Shown here: one piece after another, positions 26,810 to 36,083 of the stretch
Layout: every line of letters begins with the position of its first letter
Numbering within the stretch: position 1 is the stretch's first letter
NCBI RefSeq assembly: GCF_900055185.1
Contig: NZ_FIZX01000001.1
Span: 1,426,001-1,490,000, forward strand
DNA: 64,000 nucleotides
Source: Grimontia celer
Lineage (GTDB): Bacteria; Pseudomonadota; Gammaproteobacteria; Enterobacterales; Vibrionaceae
Direction: 5' to 3'
Notes under the pieces: generated by a model
What the model was told of the DNA's origin: nothing
The model's database searches: none
Seen by the model: the letters and a program-made list of their open reading frames with translations, nothing else
Translations under genes and position numbers: made by a program

Positions 26810-27222
26810 ATCCAACCTGTAGTTCTTCATTAACACATCCAGACTCTATTCAATCCCGTATACTCCCATTCTTATCAGACAGTTAACCCTCTCTCGGCAG
26901 GCTTTCATATACATGTTTGAACATATAGCATCGAAAAATTTGAAGAAGTTTGTAATTTTTCCCAAATCCCCTCGGTCATATCCAGCAAGCAAAATTAGGA
27001 AAAGCGCGCAACTCCACGTATTGCTTTCGTCAAACTGAGACGTAATGACTTCCTCGGTCACAGTTTTGACAATAAACCTGTTTAACTCTTTGGTAATGAA
27101 GTGTATTCCGCTCAGACAAAAGGAAACTTTTGCCATAGTTAGTGTTGTGCAAAATCACTTGCAGTTATCCCGTTTTCGAGTGAACAGACTCGTGGAACAA
27201 CGTCATCAGAAAAGGATCAGAA

Positions 27223-29400
27223 ATGAACACAAAGAAGTTAGCTGTTCTTGCTGTCATCGCAGCCATATTCATTGCGTGGTTCGCATTAGACTTAGGCGCA
27301 CTGTTTACGCTTGAAAACGCCAAAGCACAGCACGAAGCGTTGAAAGACACCATTGCGAGTAATTTTGTTACCGCAAGCATTGTATATTTTGTTGTCTATA
27401 TCACCATGACCGCGCTCTCGCTGCCCGGAGCCGCCATTGCTACCCTACTTGGCGCAGCGCTATTTGGATTTTGGTGGGCACTGCTTCTGGTTTCATTTGC
27501 CAGCTCCATTGGCGCAACGCTTGCGTTCTTGGTCAGCCGCTTCCTGCTCAAAGATTCTGTGCAAAGCAAATTTGGCGATCGCCTTGCCACGATTAACCAA
27601 GGTGTAGAGAAAGATGGACCGTTTTACCTTCTGACACTGCGTCTAATCCCTGTATTTCCGTTCTTCCTGATTAACCTGCTGATGGGCTTAACGCCAATCC
27701 GCACTGCGACTTTCTATATTGTTAGCCAAATCGGCATGCTGCCGGGTACTGCGGTTTACATCAATGCTGGTACCCAGTTAGCACAAATCGATTCGCTGAG
27801 CGGCATCGTTTCTCCAGGTGTATTGTTGTCACTGGTTCTGTTGGGTGTGTTCCCAATCATCGCGAAGATGATCATGAACGTGATTCAAAAGCGCCGCGTG
27901 TACGCAAAATGGCAAAAGCCAACCACTTTTGACCGTAACCTGATTGCGATTGGTGCGGGTGCCGGTGGTTTAGTGACCACCTACATTGGTGCAGCGGTAA
28001 AAGCCAAAGTAACCCTGATTGAAAAGCACAAAATGGGTGGTGACTGTCTGAATACTGGCTGTGTGCCATCAAAAGCCTTGATTCGTGCAGGTCATGCCGT
28101 GCATGAAATCAAACGCTCGCAAGAGTTTGGTGTGAACGTTGGCGAACCTACCGTGGATTTCCAACAGGTAATGGGCCGCGTACACAAAGTCATTGCAGAC
28201 ATTGAGCCGCACGATTCTGTCGAGCGTTACACGAAGCTTGGCGTGGAATGTATCGAAGGCGAAGCGAAAATCCTCTCTCCTTGGGAAGTAGAAGTGAATG
28301 GTCAACGCCTGACTACTCGCAACATTGTTATCGCAACCGGTGCGCGTCCTTTGGTTCCAGGTATTCCTGGCCTACAGGAAGTGAGCTACCTAACCTCAGA
28401 CAACGTCTGGGAGCTTCAGGAGCAGCCTAAGAAGCTATTAGTACTGGGTGGTGGCCCAATCGGTAGCGAATTGGCACAGAGCTTCTCTCGTCTCGGTACA
28501 GACGTTACCTTGGTGGAAATGGCAGACCAACTGCTGATCCGTGAAGATGCCGACGCTGCTGAGCTGGTCGTAAAAGGCCTGAAAGAAGATGGCGTAAACA
28601 TTCTACTTGGCCACAAAGCCACACGTTTTGAAAAAGACGGCGACGTTCAACGTGCTTACCTTGAGCACAATGGCGAAGAAGTTGTTATTGAGTTTGACTA
28701 TGTGATGCTGGCGCTCGGTCGCGTCGCTAACACCAAAGGCTTTGGCCTCGAGGACATCGGCGTTGAGCTCACAGAGCGCGGCACAGTCAAAGTGAACGAG
28801 TATCTGCAAACAAACTACCCTAACATCTTTGCAGTGGGTGATGTGGCAGGTCCTTTCCAGCTGACCCACGCTGCAGGCCATCAGGCTTGGTATGCCGCAG
28901 TGAATGCGCTGTTTGGTGACTTCAAGAAATTCAAAGCAGATTACTCAGTGATGCCAGCAGCGACTTATACTGCACCGGAAGTCGCTCGCGTCGGTATCAA
29001 CGAGAAAGAAGCGATTGCACAAGGTATCGAGTACGAAGTCGCACACTACGGCATCGACGACTTGGATCGTGCGATTGCAGATGGTGAAGATCACGGCTTT
29101 ATCAAAGTCATCACACCGAAAGGCAAAGACAAGATTCTGGGTGCAACCATTGTGGGTTCACATGCTGGCGACTTGCTCGCAGAATTCACCCTAGCAATGC
29201 GTCACGGCCTTGGATTAAACAAGATCCTCGGTACAGTGCACCCTTACCCAACCATGAGTGAAGCCACCAAATACACTGCCGGTGTTTGGAAGCAGAACAA
29301 TGCTCCTCAAGGATTGTTGGCTTGGGTAGAGAAGTTCCACACCTGGATGCGTAACGAATCCAGTGCAAACAAATCTCAAACAATGATTAAGGAAGATTGA
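27223..29400 (+). CDS. TVP38/TMEM64 membrane domain fused to a pyridine-nucleotide disulfide oxidoreductase
   Basis: A 725-residue two-part protein. Residues 1-225 are a VTT/TVP38 (DedA-like) membrane domain with several helices and the family motif [13 protein letters not shown]-like block (149-160). Residues 236-725 are an FAD/NAD(P) flavoprotein of the mercuric-reductase/lipoamide-dehydrogenase class: FAD motif GAGAGGL (244-250), redox pair C275/C280 in [18 protein letters not shown] motif [12 protein letters not shown], and the catalytic HPYPTMSE near the C-terminus. It lacks the C-terminal vicinal cysteines and the N-terminal CxxC domain of true MerA, so mercury reduction is unlikely. 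It overlaps the start region of ynjB by no more than the stop codon and belongs to that operon. Confidence 0.88.
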   Translation: MNTKKLAVLAVIAAIFIAWFALDLGALFTLENAKAQHEALKDTIASNFVTASIVYFVVYITMTALSLPGAAIATLLGAALFGFWWALLLVSFASSIGATLAFLVSRFLLKDSVQSKFGDRLATINQGVEKDGPFYLLTLRLIPVFPFFLINLLMGLTPIRTATFYIVSQIGMLPGTAVYINAGTQLAQIDSLSGIVSPGVLLSLVLLGVFPIIAKMIMNVIQKRRVYAKWQKPTTFDRNLIAIGAGAGGLVTTYIGAAVKAKVTLIEKHKMGGDCLNTGCVPSKALIRAGHAVHEIKRSQEFGVNVGEPTVDFQQVMGRVHKVIADIEPHDSVERYTKLGVECIEGEAKILSPWEVEVNGQRLTTRNIVIATGARPLVPGIPGLQEVSYLTSDNVWELQEQPKKLLVLGGGPIGSELAQSFSRLGTDVTLVEMADQLLIREDADAAELVVKGLKEDGVNILLGHKATRFEKDGDVQRAYLEHNGEEVVIEFDYVMLALGRVANTKGFGLEDIGVELTERGTVKVNEYLQTNYPNIFAVGDVAGPFQLTHAAGHQAWYAAVNALFGDFKKFKADYSVMPAATYTAPEVARVGINEKEAIAQGIEYEVAHYGIDDLDRAIADGEDHGFIKVITPKGKDKILGATIVGSHAGDLLAEFTLAMRHGLGLNKILGTVHPYPTMSEATKYTAGVWKQNNAPQGLLAWVEKFHTWMRNESSANKSQTMIKED

Positions 29401-29405
29401 TCACC

Positions 29406-30539
29406 ATGAATTTGAAATCCATTGTCGCTGCCTGCGCCCTCGCCTTCACTTCAGCCGCTTCGGCGGCTGATCTCTCCAACTGGGAGCAAATTGAGGAAAG
29501 TGCACAAGGGCAAACGGTCTACTTCAACGCCTGGGGCGGTAGCCAGGAAATCAATGCCTACTTGCGATGGGCGGGTGACGAACTAAAAGATCGTTACGGC
29601 GTCACGCTTCAACACGTTAAAGTGTCTGACATTGCAGAGACCGTTAACCGTTTGGTTGCTGAAAAAGCCGCAGGCAAGAATGAAGGCGGCAGCGTAGACA
29701 TGGTTTGGATTAATGGTGAAAACTTTAAATCAATGAAATCAAACGGCCTGTTGTTTGGGCCTTTTGTTGAAAGCCTACCTAGCTGGTCGATTGTTGATAA
29801 ATCCCTACCAGTCAAAGAGGACTTTACCGAGCCAACAAATGGTTTAGAAGCTCCTTGGGGTGTCGGCCAGTTAGTTTTCATCCACGATGAAAAGACGCTG
29901 GCAAATCCACCAGCCTCTTTCAACGAGATGCTGAGTCTAGCCAAAGCGTTTCCGGGAAAAATCACCTACCCGAAACCACCGGCTTTCCACGGCACCAGCT
30001 TCCTGAAAGCAGCATTGCTGGAATTGAGCATGGATACTGCCCCACTCTACAAGCCGGCTGATCAAGCAGATTTCAATGCGGTGACAGCGCCACTTTGGAA
30101 GTACCTGGATGAATTGCACGCCGTAGCTTGGCGTCAAGGTAAACAATTCCCAGCAGCTAGCGCGGAAACCATGCAGTTGTTGGATGATGGAGAGTTGCTG
30201 CTTGCCATCACATTTAACCCCAATGCTGCTGAAACTGCAGTGAAAAACGGTACACTTGCGCCTTCCACAAAAGCCTTCGCGTTTGATAAAGGTGCATTGT
30301 CCAACATTCACTTTATGGGCATTCCTTGGAACGCCAATGCAAAAGAAGGCGCACTCGTCGCAGTTAACTTCCTGATGAGTGAAGAAGCGCAGGCTCGCAA
30401 AGCAAACAGCGATTATTGGGGTGACCCAGCGGTCGTGAAACTGACGGGCAGTAAGCCATTGTTCAAGTCACAGCCCGAGCCACATCCAAGCTGGCAAGGT
30501 GCGCTCGAGCAGGAATGGCTCAAGCGCTATGGTCAATAA
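29406..30539 (+). CDS. ynjB: YnjB-like ABC transporter periplasmic binding protein
   Basis: A 377-residue substrate-binding protein with a Sec signal peptide (cleavage after SAASA, about residue 20). It resembles E. coli YnjB: mature blocks [18 protein letters not shown] and [13 protein letters not shown], and the C-terminal [23 protein letters not shown]. The start at ATG 29406 has AAGGAAG 10 bases upstream; a TTG at 29397 is in frame but overlaps the previous gene. The ligand of the Ynj system is unknown. It is followed after 50 bases by ynjC. Confidence 0.86.
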   Translation: MNLKSIVAACALAFTSAASAADLSNWEQIEESAQGQTVYFNAWGGSQEINAYLRWAGDELKDRYGVTLQHVKVSDIAETVNRLVAEKAAGKNEGGSVDMVWINGENFKSMKSNGLLFGPFVESLPSWSIVDKSLPVKEDFTEPTNGLEAPWGVGQLVFIHDEKTLANPPASFNEMLSLAKAFPGKITYPKPPAFHGTSFLKAALLELSMDTAPLYKPADQADFNAVTAPLWKYLDELHAVAWRQGKQFPAASAETMQLLDDGELLLAITFNPNAAETAVKNGTLAPSTKAFAFDKGALSNIHFMGIPWNANAKEGALVAVNFLMSEEAQARKANSDYWGDPAVVKLTGSKPLFKSQPEPHPSWQGALEQEWLKRYGQ

Positions 30540-30589
30540 TTAGAGTAAAATGTTGAAGCGATAAGCGCTTCAAGTGAAATGAGGTAAAC

Positions 30590-32296
30590 ATGTTACGCCT
30601 GCTGTATTTGATGACATTAGTCGTGTGCTGTTTACCTCTCCTTCCCGGACTTGGCGGCGTATTACTTTCTGCCGTCAGTTATCTTCCCGTTCTTGGACTA
30701 AGTGAACCCAGCCTTGATGGTTGGCGCGCAATGCAAGACTGGCCTGGCACCAACAAAGCTATTCAACTAACTCTTTTCACCGGTATTGCCGCCTCTTTCT
30801 TTGCCGTACTGTTTACGTTTCTTATTCTTCAATCCTGTTGGGGGACCCGATTCTGGAAGCGCATCGAACAGTGGCTTTCACCTTTGCTGGCGATGCCTCA
30901 CGTTGCCTTTGCGATCGGCTTTGCCCTTACCTTTGCCCCATCAGGCTGGTTATTCCGTTTTATCGCGCTGTTTACCGGACAAGAACAGCCCTATCACTGG
31001 TCGCTGGTTCAGGACAGTAGCGGTATTGGATTAATTTTGGCACTGGCTGTGAAGGAAACCCCTTTCCTTCTGCTGATGAGCCTTTCTGTGCTGAAACAAA
31101 TGCAGGTAGACCGCTTACTCGCAGCCTCACAAAGCCTCGGATACAACCGCACAGCGGCATGGTTGAAAGTTGTGTTCCCACAATGGCTGCCGAAGATGCG
31201 CTTCCCAATTTATGCCGTGTTGGCTTACGGATTATCCGTCGTTGACGTGGCGATGATTTTGGGCCCGACTTCGCCAACCACCTTTGCCGTATTGGTGTGG
31301 CAATGGTTTAACGACCCTGACTTGTCGATGTTGCCACGTGCAGCAGCGGGGGCTATTTCGTTATTCGTCCTCTGTTTCGGCACACTGCTTTTATATCGCC
31401 TGTTCGAATATGTACTGATTAACGTTTGGCAGAACTGGCAATTCAGCGGAAGCAAAACCTATTCACTGCCGGGGCGACATCTATTTAAGTTCATCGCTCT
31501 TTTGCCTTTTATGATGATTCCCCTGCTGCTGGTTTGGTCGTTCGCTCTCCGCTGGCGCTTTCCAGAGATTTGGCCAACACGCACCAGTACCCGTTTTTGG
31601 GAGCAGGAATCCAGTCATCTGATTGAGCTGGCGACCAACAGCCTGATTCTTGGCCTGATATCCGCGACGGTTGCGTTGATATTTGCCGTCGGCTGTCTGG
31701 AGTATCGCGACAAGTACCACAAATCACTGCCGCAGTTGGTGATTGCTGTGCCAATGCTTATCCCACAGTTATCGATTCTGTTCGGTATTCAGGTCGCGAT
31801 ATACATGTTACCGGGGCAATGGCACGTCCCTGCTACCATCTGGGCACATATTCTGTTTGCCTTCCCTTATGTTTATCTCGCGTTGGATGGGCCTTGGAAA
31901 TCTTTCGATCAACGCCTTACCCAAACCGCGCGCAGCTTGGGACACAGTCCGTTTAAAGCCTGGTGGCAGGTGAAACTGCCTATTGTCATTCCCGCTATTT
32001 TACTAGCTTGGGCTGTTGGTCTGAGTGTCAGTTTTGCTCAATATCTGCCTACCCAACTTCTGGGCGCGGGACGTATCACCACACTAACTACAGAAGCGGT
32101 CAGTCTTGCCAGCGGTCAGGATAGACGTATCAGCGCCGTGTATGGTTTGATTCAAGCCTTTCTGCCGCTTGTTTTCTTTGCCCTTTCGCTTGCTGCGAGC
32201 CGATTAGCTGACCCACGTCGTCGCCTCGCCCGACATGATGAATCCAGAGAGTCTGTGAATGAGTTTGTCCGTACAAAACCTGACTATAAAATCTAA
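30590..32296 (+). CDS. ynjC: YnjC-like ABC transporter permease (fused double permease)
   Basis: A 568-residue inner-membrane protein with two tandem permease halves, each of about six helices, as in E. coli YnjC and iron/thiamine-type importers (FbpB, ThiP). The EAA-like loops are seen as LLAASQSLGYNRTAAWLKVVFP (from about residue 178) and a second one with TARSLGHSPFKAWWQVKLP (about 445). A GAGG box precedes the ATG. Its last 38 bases overlap the start of ynjD, so translation is coupled. Confidence 0.86.
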   Translation: MLRLLYLMTLVVCCLPLLPGLGGVLLSAVSYLPVLGLSEPSLDGWRAMQDWPGTNKAIQLTLFTGIAASFFAVLFTFLILQSCWGTRFWKRIEQWLSPLLAMPHVAFAIGFALTFAPSGWLFRFIALFTGQEQPYHWSLVQDSSGIGLILALAVKETPFLLLMSLSVLKQMQVDRLLAASQSLGYNRTAAWLKVVFPQWLPKMRFPIYAVLAYGLSVVDVAMILGPTSPTTFAVLVWQWFNDPDLSMLPRAAAGAISLFVLCFGTLLLYRLFEYVLINVWQNWQFSGSKTYSLPGRHLFKFIALLPFMMIPLLLVWSFALRWRFPEIWPTRTSTRFWEQESSHLIELATNSLILGLISATVALIFAVGCLEYRDKYHKSLPQLVIAVPMLIPQLSILFGIQVAIYMLPGQWHVPATIWAHILFAFPYVYLALDGPWKSFDQRLTQTARSLGHSPFKAWWQVKLPIVIPAILLAWAVGLSVSFAQYLPTQLLGAGRITTLTTEAVSLASGQDRRISAVYGLIQAFLPLVFFALSLAASRLADPRRRLARHDESRESVNEFVRTKPDYKI

Positions 32297-32945
32297 TCAA
32301 GCCACTTTGGTGACTGGCATGTCTTTCCTTGTCGAAAATGGGAATGTACTGTCCATCATGGGACCAAGTGGTTGTGGTAAATCCACCTTACTCAGCGCAG
32401 TTGCTGGACACCTCTCCCCAGAATTTGATTGCGAAGGCGATATTCTGGTTAACGGCCAAAACATCCAATCGCTCCCTGCTGAGAAGCGGGCAGTTGGGAT
32501 TCTGTTTCAAGATGATTTGCTCTTCCCACACCTCAATGTGTGGCAAAACCTCGCGTTTGGGCTGCCTGACACGATGAGTGCTGCCGAGAAAAAAGAACGA
32601 GCATTGGCAACGTTGCAAGAAATAGAACTCGCGGATATCGCTTTTAAAGCGCCAGACCAAATCTCCGGAGGTCAGCGTGCACGCATAAGCTTAATGCGTA
32701 CCCTGCTCTCTCACCCCAAAGTCATCTTGCTGGATGAGCCTTTTAGCAAGCTGGATAAGCCACTTCGAAAGTCATTCCGTGCATTTGTGTTCAAGCAAAT
32801 CAAAAATCGCAACATTGCGGCGGTGATGGTGACGCATGATGAGGATGACGTACCCATGGAGAGTACCTTGCTGCATTGGCCAAACAAAGAAAGGGAAACG
32901 ACCTCGAAAGTGGGTTTTATGAATACGGAGCAGAACAATGCTTGA
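32259..32945 (+). CDS. ynjD: YnjD-like ABC transporter ATPase
   Basis: Cytoplasmic ATPase of the Ynj importer, 228 residues, a single nucleotide-binding domain. Walker [10 protein letters not shown] is at 35-43, the Q-loop is LFQDDLLFPHLNV, the signature is ISGGQRARISLMR and Walker B VILLDEPFSKLD. The QDDLLFPHL block is characteristic of YnjD. It overlaps ynjC by 38 bases at its start and ynjF by 8 bases at its end. Confidence 0.88.
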   Translation: MSLSVQNLTIKSNQATLVTGMSFLVENGNVLSIMGPSGCGKSTLLSAVAGHLSPEFDCEGDILVNGQNIQSLPAEKRAVGILFQDDLLFPHLNVWQNLAFGLPDTMSAAEKKERALATLQEIELADIAFKAPDQISGGQRARISLMRTLLSHPKVILLDEPFSKLDKPLRKSFRAFVFKQIKNRNIAAVMVTHDEDDVPMESTLLHWPNKERETTSKVGFMNTEQNNA

Positions 32946-33558
32946 TCGCTATTCCATCGCCGTCATCCGTTGGCCTTTAAAACAGGCCGCCAAGATCCCT
33001 GACAAAATCGGCCTCACTGCCAACCAAGTCACGGTGAGTGGCTTTCTGATTGGCTTGCTAGCGCTACCTGCGATTGCTTACGAATATTACTGGCTCGGTT
33101 TGCTGTTTATCGCCTTGAACCGCATTTTTGACGGGTTAGATGGCGCATTAGCGCGCCGACAAGGGATTACCGATGCCGGTGGATTTCTGGATATCACGTT
33201 GGATTTCCTTTTCTATTCGATGATCCCGTTTGCTTTTGCGTTGGCAAATCCCGAACAAAACGCCGTTGCTGCGACGTTCCTTGTTTTTTCATTTATGGGG
33301 ACAGGCTCCAGCTTCCTCGCATTTGCCATCATGGCGAGTAAACGAAATATCGAAAACCCCGTCTATCAAAGCAAATCGCTTTACTATATTGGCGGTTTAA
33401 CCGAGGGAACAGAGACCATCGTCTGTTTTGTCCTGTTCTGTTTGTTCCCGGGTTACTTTGCAGAAATCGCCTGGACGTTTGGCGCTCTATGCTGGATTAC
33501 CACAGCAACGCGCATTTGGGCGGGTTATCAAACCTTAAAAGAAGGCCCAGCTCCTTAG
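32938..33558 (+). CDS. ynjF: YnjF-like CDP-alcohol phosphatidyltransferase
   Basis: Integral membrane enzyme of 206 residues that would transfer a phosphatidyl group from a CDP-alcohol to a second alcohol. The full family signature is present at 65-89: FDGLDGALARR followed by GGFLDITLD, with the four metal/catalytic aspartates D65, D68, D85 and D89. It overlaps ynjD by 8 bases, as expected for one operon. In E. coli ynjF also ends the ynj cluster, after ynjE, which is absent here. Its lipid product is unknown. Confidence 0.87.
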   Translation: MLDRYSIAVIRWPLKQAAKIPDKIGLTANQVTVSGFLIGLLALPAIAYEYYWLGLLFIALNRIFDGLDGALARRQGITDAGGFLDITLDFLFYSMIPFAFALANPEQNAVAATFLVFSFMGTGSSFLAFAIMASKRNIENPVYQSKSLYYIGGLTEGTETIVCFVLFCLFPGYFAEIAWTFGALCWITTATRIWAGYQTLKEGPAP

Positions 33559-33587
33559 TTTGAAAAAGGCAATCACCGAAAACAGAC

Positions 33588-33613
33588 ATGGCCCCAACGT
33601 GGGGCCATTTTTC
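33588..33613 (+). terminator. Rho-independent terminator after ynjF
   Basis: ATGGCCCC / GGGGCCAT (33588-33595, 33601-33608), 5-base loop, T-rich tail. It lies between the converging ynjF and tctC-like genes. Confidence 0.8.
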
Positions 33614-33630
33614 TTTTCAAACTCGATAAG

Positions 33631-34740
33631 TTAAAAGCTAACGTTGTACTTGGTGGTTAGCCAGTTACGCACCCACTCTCGGTCAGCGTCTGAGATATCC
33701 AGCGCGGCATTGAAGGCTTTCACCGCATTCTCACCCACTGCCTGAGGGTACATACCCAGAATTTGTGGAGAGCGTGATTTGAATTCTTCTGACGCTACGG
33801 TTTCAGCAACAGCAGCTGTCCACGCATCAATCACATCTTGTGACGTACCTTTTGGCAGGAAGATACCTTTCTGAGCCGCAAAGCCAGCCACAAAGAAGGA
33901 TTTCCACACATTAAATTCGGTGCCTTCCGGCTTCTTACCATTCAGCATTTCATACACTTCCGCGAAATGCGGCAGGTCTGGGAAAGTAGGATCGCGTTGC
34001 AGCTCGCCGTTCGCGTCAAGTACACCCCAGGTCATGATAGGAATGGCTTTGCCTTCATCAACCAGCGGAGTCACTTTCTTGAGGAACGCAGAACTGGTTT
34101 GATAATCCACGTTAACTTCGCCACGCTCAAAAGCCAATCGGCCTGCGCCACGGCCTTTCATGCCGAAAACAGCCTGAACAGGGATATCCAGAATGTCCAA
34201 GGCGAGCAGTGGCACCAAATCCAGCGAGGTTGCGCCCTGACTTGCGTATTTCAAATCGGCATCACGAAGTTTCAGTAAATCTGCTGCTGAATTTACGCCA
34301 AGATCTTTGCTCACGTAGAACACGCCGCCGGTTGGCGAGGCTAAAACTGGTGTCCAATCTTTGTATTCGTAACGAACACGCTTGTCACCGAGAAGGTAAG
34401 GGAACTGCGTCGAACCGGAAGTTCCGAGCACATTCAAACCATTTTTCTTGGCTCTACGCTGGAATTGGTTTGCCCCTTTAGTTGAGCCACCACCCGGCAC
34501 GTTTTTCACTACCACGGGAGGTTCGCCGGGTAAATGCTGCGAAAGCATCGGCGCATAGAATCTCGCCCATGTGTCAGAACCACCACCCTCTTTAAACGGA
34601 ATAATCCATTCAACTCGCTCACCGGAAAAATCCGCTGCACTCACAGAAAAGGTTGTCGCTGATGCAACAGCTATCCCTAACCCGACGACTGCTTTTCGTA
34701 CGATATTACTTAGTGAAAACTGTTTTGTTTGCTTACTCAT
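33631..34740 (-). CDS. Bug-family (TctC-like) tricarboxylate transporter binding protein
   Basis: Periplasmic receptor of 369 residues of the tripartite tricarboxylate transporter type. The signal peptide ends near VSAAD (about residue 36); mature blocks include VEWIIPFKEGGGSDTWARF and VVVKNVPGGGSTKGANQF, the two ligand-binding loops of Bug proteins. The start at ATG 34740 has AGAGG upstream; the longer frame from 34836 lacks a signal-like start. It is the last gene of the tcu-like operon, 169 bases after the tautomerase stop, with a copy of the repeated operator in that gap. The partner permeases TctA and TctB are not in this window. Confidence 0.85.
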   Translation of the reverse strand: MSKQTKQFSLSNIVRKAVVGLGIAVASATTFSVSAADFSGERVEWIIPFKEGGGSDTWARFYAPMLSQHLPGEPPVVVKNVPGGGSTKGANQFQRRAKKNGLNVLGTSGSTQFPYLLGDKRVRYEYKDWTPVLASPTGGVFYVSKDLGVNSAADLLKLRDADLKYASQGATSLDLVPLLALDILDIPVQAVFGMKGRGAGRLAFERGEVNVDYQTSSAFLKKVTPLVDEGKAIPIMTWGVLDANGELQRDPTFPDLPHFAEVYEMLNGKKPEGTEFNVWKSFFVAGFAAQKGIFLPKGTSQDVIDAWTAAVAETVASEEFKSRSPQILGMYPQAVGENAVKAFNAALDISDADREWVRNWLTTKYNVSF

Positions 34741-34857
34741 GTTCCAGCCTCTTGTGCCATCGTTGATTGTTGCCGCTCCCTTGGCAATCTGTGGTGCTTT
34801 CTTAAACGCTGATTTAATGCTTGGGAACCGCCTCATTAACCAAGTTAATCAGCGAAC

Positions 34858-34875
34858 CTGTCATCAACCTGTCAA
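34858..34875 (+). promoter_or_regulatory. Repeated operator element, copy A (before the tctC-like gene)
   Basis: CTGTCAT (34858-34864), four bases, CTGTCAA (34869-34875): two heptamers in 11-bp phase, preceded by AGCGAAC. Read in the direction of the gene it is TGACAG-rich and could overlap a -35 box, 118 bases before the start codon. Same layout as copies B and C. Confidence 0.6.
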
Positions 34876-34909
34876 TGTTAATTTCTTGTTAAATTACAGG
34901 ATTTGATCA

Positions 34910-36001
34910 CTATTTGTCCGCTGTCCACACCGTGTCAGGAATATAGATTTCACCGCGGAATATCCTGCGCGCGGTGCGAATGACACCAGCTTTATGCACC
35001 TTGTAGGTTTCACCGTCGGCCTCAATATCCAACACGATTTCTATTTGTCCGCTGGGATGTTCAATGGTGATTTTTTCAGAGAGCTGGCTGTGGGGTTTGG
35101 CGATATCATTAGCGACGGTACCGGGAATACGGGTTGCCACACTTACACAAATAGCGCCCGTTGCTGCATGGCTGGCATGACAGGTATCCGGCACAAAGTA
35201 ACGTGAAGTGATAGAACCGCCTTTACGTGGCTGAGAAAGCACCCCTACCTTGGGAATCACCATGCCACTCACATCACCTAAGCCCATAGCCGCGCCTGCC
35301 TGAAGGCGAATGCTTTCAATTCTTGAGAGAAGATCCGTATTGCTATCAAGTACTTCTTTGGGCTCTGCGCCATCAATACCCAGCTCGTCAGCAGGAATCA
35401 ACACCATGGGCATTGCCGCATCGACGCAACTAACGGTAACGCCATCGAATGAATCTTTGATATTGCCTGTAGGAAAGAGACGTCCGGTTTTGGTGCCTGC
35501 CACGTCGAGAAATTTGAGGACGACTGGTGCTGCTGTGCCTTCGACGCCATCAATACGGGTTTCGCCGTCGTATTGAACAAAACCTTCTGGTGTCTGAACT
35601 GTTGCTTCGATAAAGGAATTAGTATTTAGATTTCGCACCCGGACAACGGTTTCTCCGTCCTGTGCCTTAATCAAACCGGATTCAATCGAAAAAGGCCCCA
35701 CACCCGCGAGAATGTTGCCGCAAGATGGCGCGATATCGACTGACATATCCTCGATTGAGACCTGAATAAATAAGTAGTCGATATCCGCATCTGGATGGTC
35801 AGAAACAGAAATAATGGCCGCCTTACTCGTCAACGACGTTGCTCCGCCAATACCATCAATCTGTTTCCCGGTGGAGGAGCCCATAGCTGCAAGAAGGATT
35901 TTTTCTTGGGTTTCCCAATCACGGGGAAGATGGTTACTGAGAAAGTACGGACCCCGTGATGTCCCGCCTCGCATAATGGTACATGGAATTGCTGTTTGCA
36001 T
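34910..36001 (-). CDS. PrpF-family isomerase, 4-oxalomesaconate tautomerase/aconitate isomerase-like
   Basis: A 363-residue protein of the PrpF/diaminopimelate-epimerase-like fold. Marker blocks are MRGGTSRGPYF near the start, GSSTGKQIDGIGGATSLTSK (41-60), and the CGNILAGVGPF motif (about 94-104), which places it nearer the 4-oxalomesaconate tautomerase (GalD) branch than to PrpF of the methylcitrate cycle, also present in this window. In this operon a plausible role is double-bond or cis/trans isomerisation of an aconitate-like tricarboxylate. ATG 36001 is 82 bases after the tcuB-like stop. Confidence 0.8.
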   Translation of the reverse strand: MQTAIPCTIMRGGTSRGPYFLSNHLPRDWETQEKILLAAMGSSTGKQIDGIGGATSLTSKAAIISVSDHPDADIDYLFIQVSIEDMSVDIAPSCGNILAGVGPFSIESGLIKAQDGETVVRVRNLNTNSFIEATVQTPEGFVQYDGETRIDGVEGTAAPVVLKFLDVAGTKTGRLFPTGNIKDSFDGVTVSCVDAAMPMVLIPADELGIDGAEPKEVLDSNTDLLSRIESIRLQAGAAMGLGDVSGMVIPKVGVLSQPRKGGSITSRYFVPDTCHASHAATGAICVSVATRIPGTVANDIAKPHSQLSEKITIEHPSGQIEIVLDIEADGETYKVHKAGVIRTARRIFRGEIYIPDTVWTADK

Positions 36002-36053
36002 AACGACACCGAATTGATGTTAATACCTTGTTATGAAAACTTATTGAGCGAAG

Positions 36054-36071
36054 CTGTCACTGACCTGTCAT
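36054..36071 (+). promoter_or_regulatory. Repeated operator element, copy B (before the tautomerase gene)
   Basis: CTGTCAC (36054-36060), TGAC, CTGTCAT (36065-36071), preceded by AGCGAAG, in the 82-base gap between the tcuB-like and tautomerase genes. Its near edge is 53 bases upstream of the tautomerase start, almost the same distance as copy C from the tcuA-like start. On the minus strand TGACAG is followed 17 bases later by TCATAA, a possible -35/-10 pair. Confidence 0.62.
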
Positions 36072-36083
36072 CACAAGGCTAAC

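Noticed and set aside
26846-27136. Minus-strand frame of 96 codons upstream of the TVP38 fusion gene
   Set aside because: No ribosome binding site and no protein-like pattern; could be real, but sequence alone does not support it.
27223-29400. Mercuric reductase MerA
   Set aside because: The flavoprotein core fits the superfamily, but the C-terminal cysteine pair and the N-terminal metal-binding domain of MerA are missing, and no other mer genes are present.
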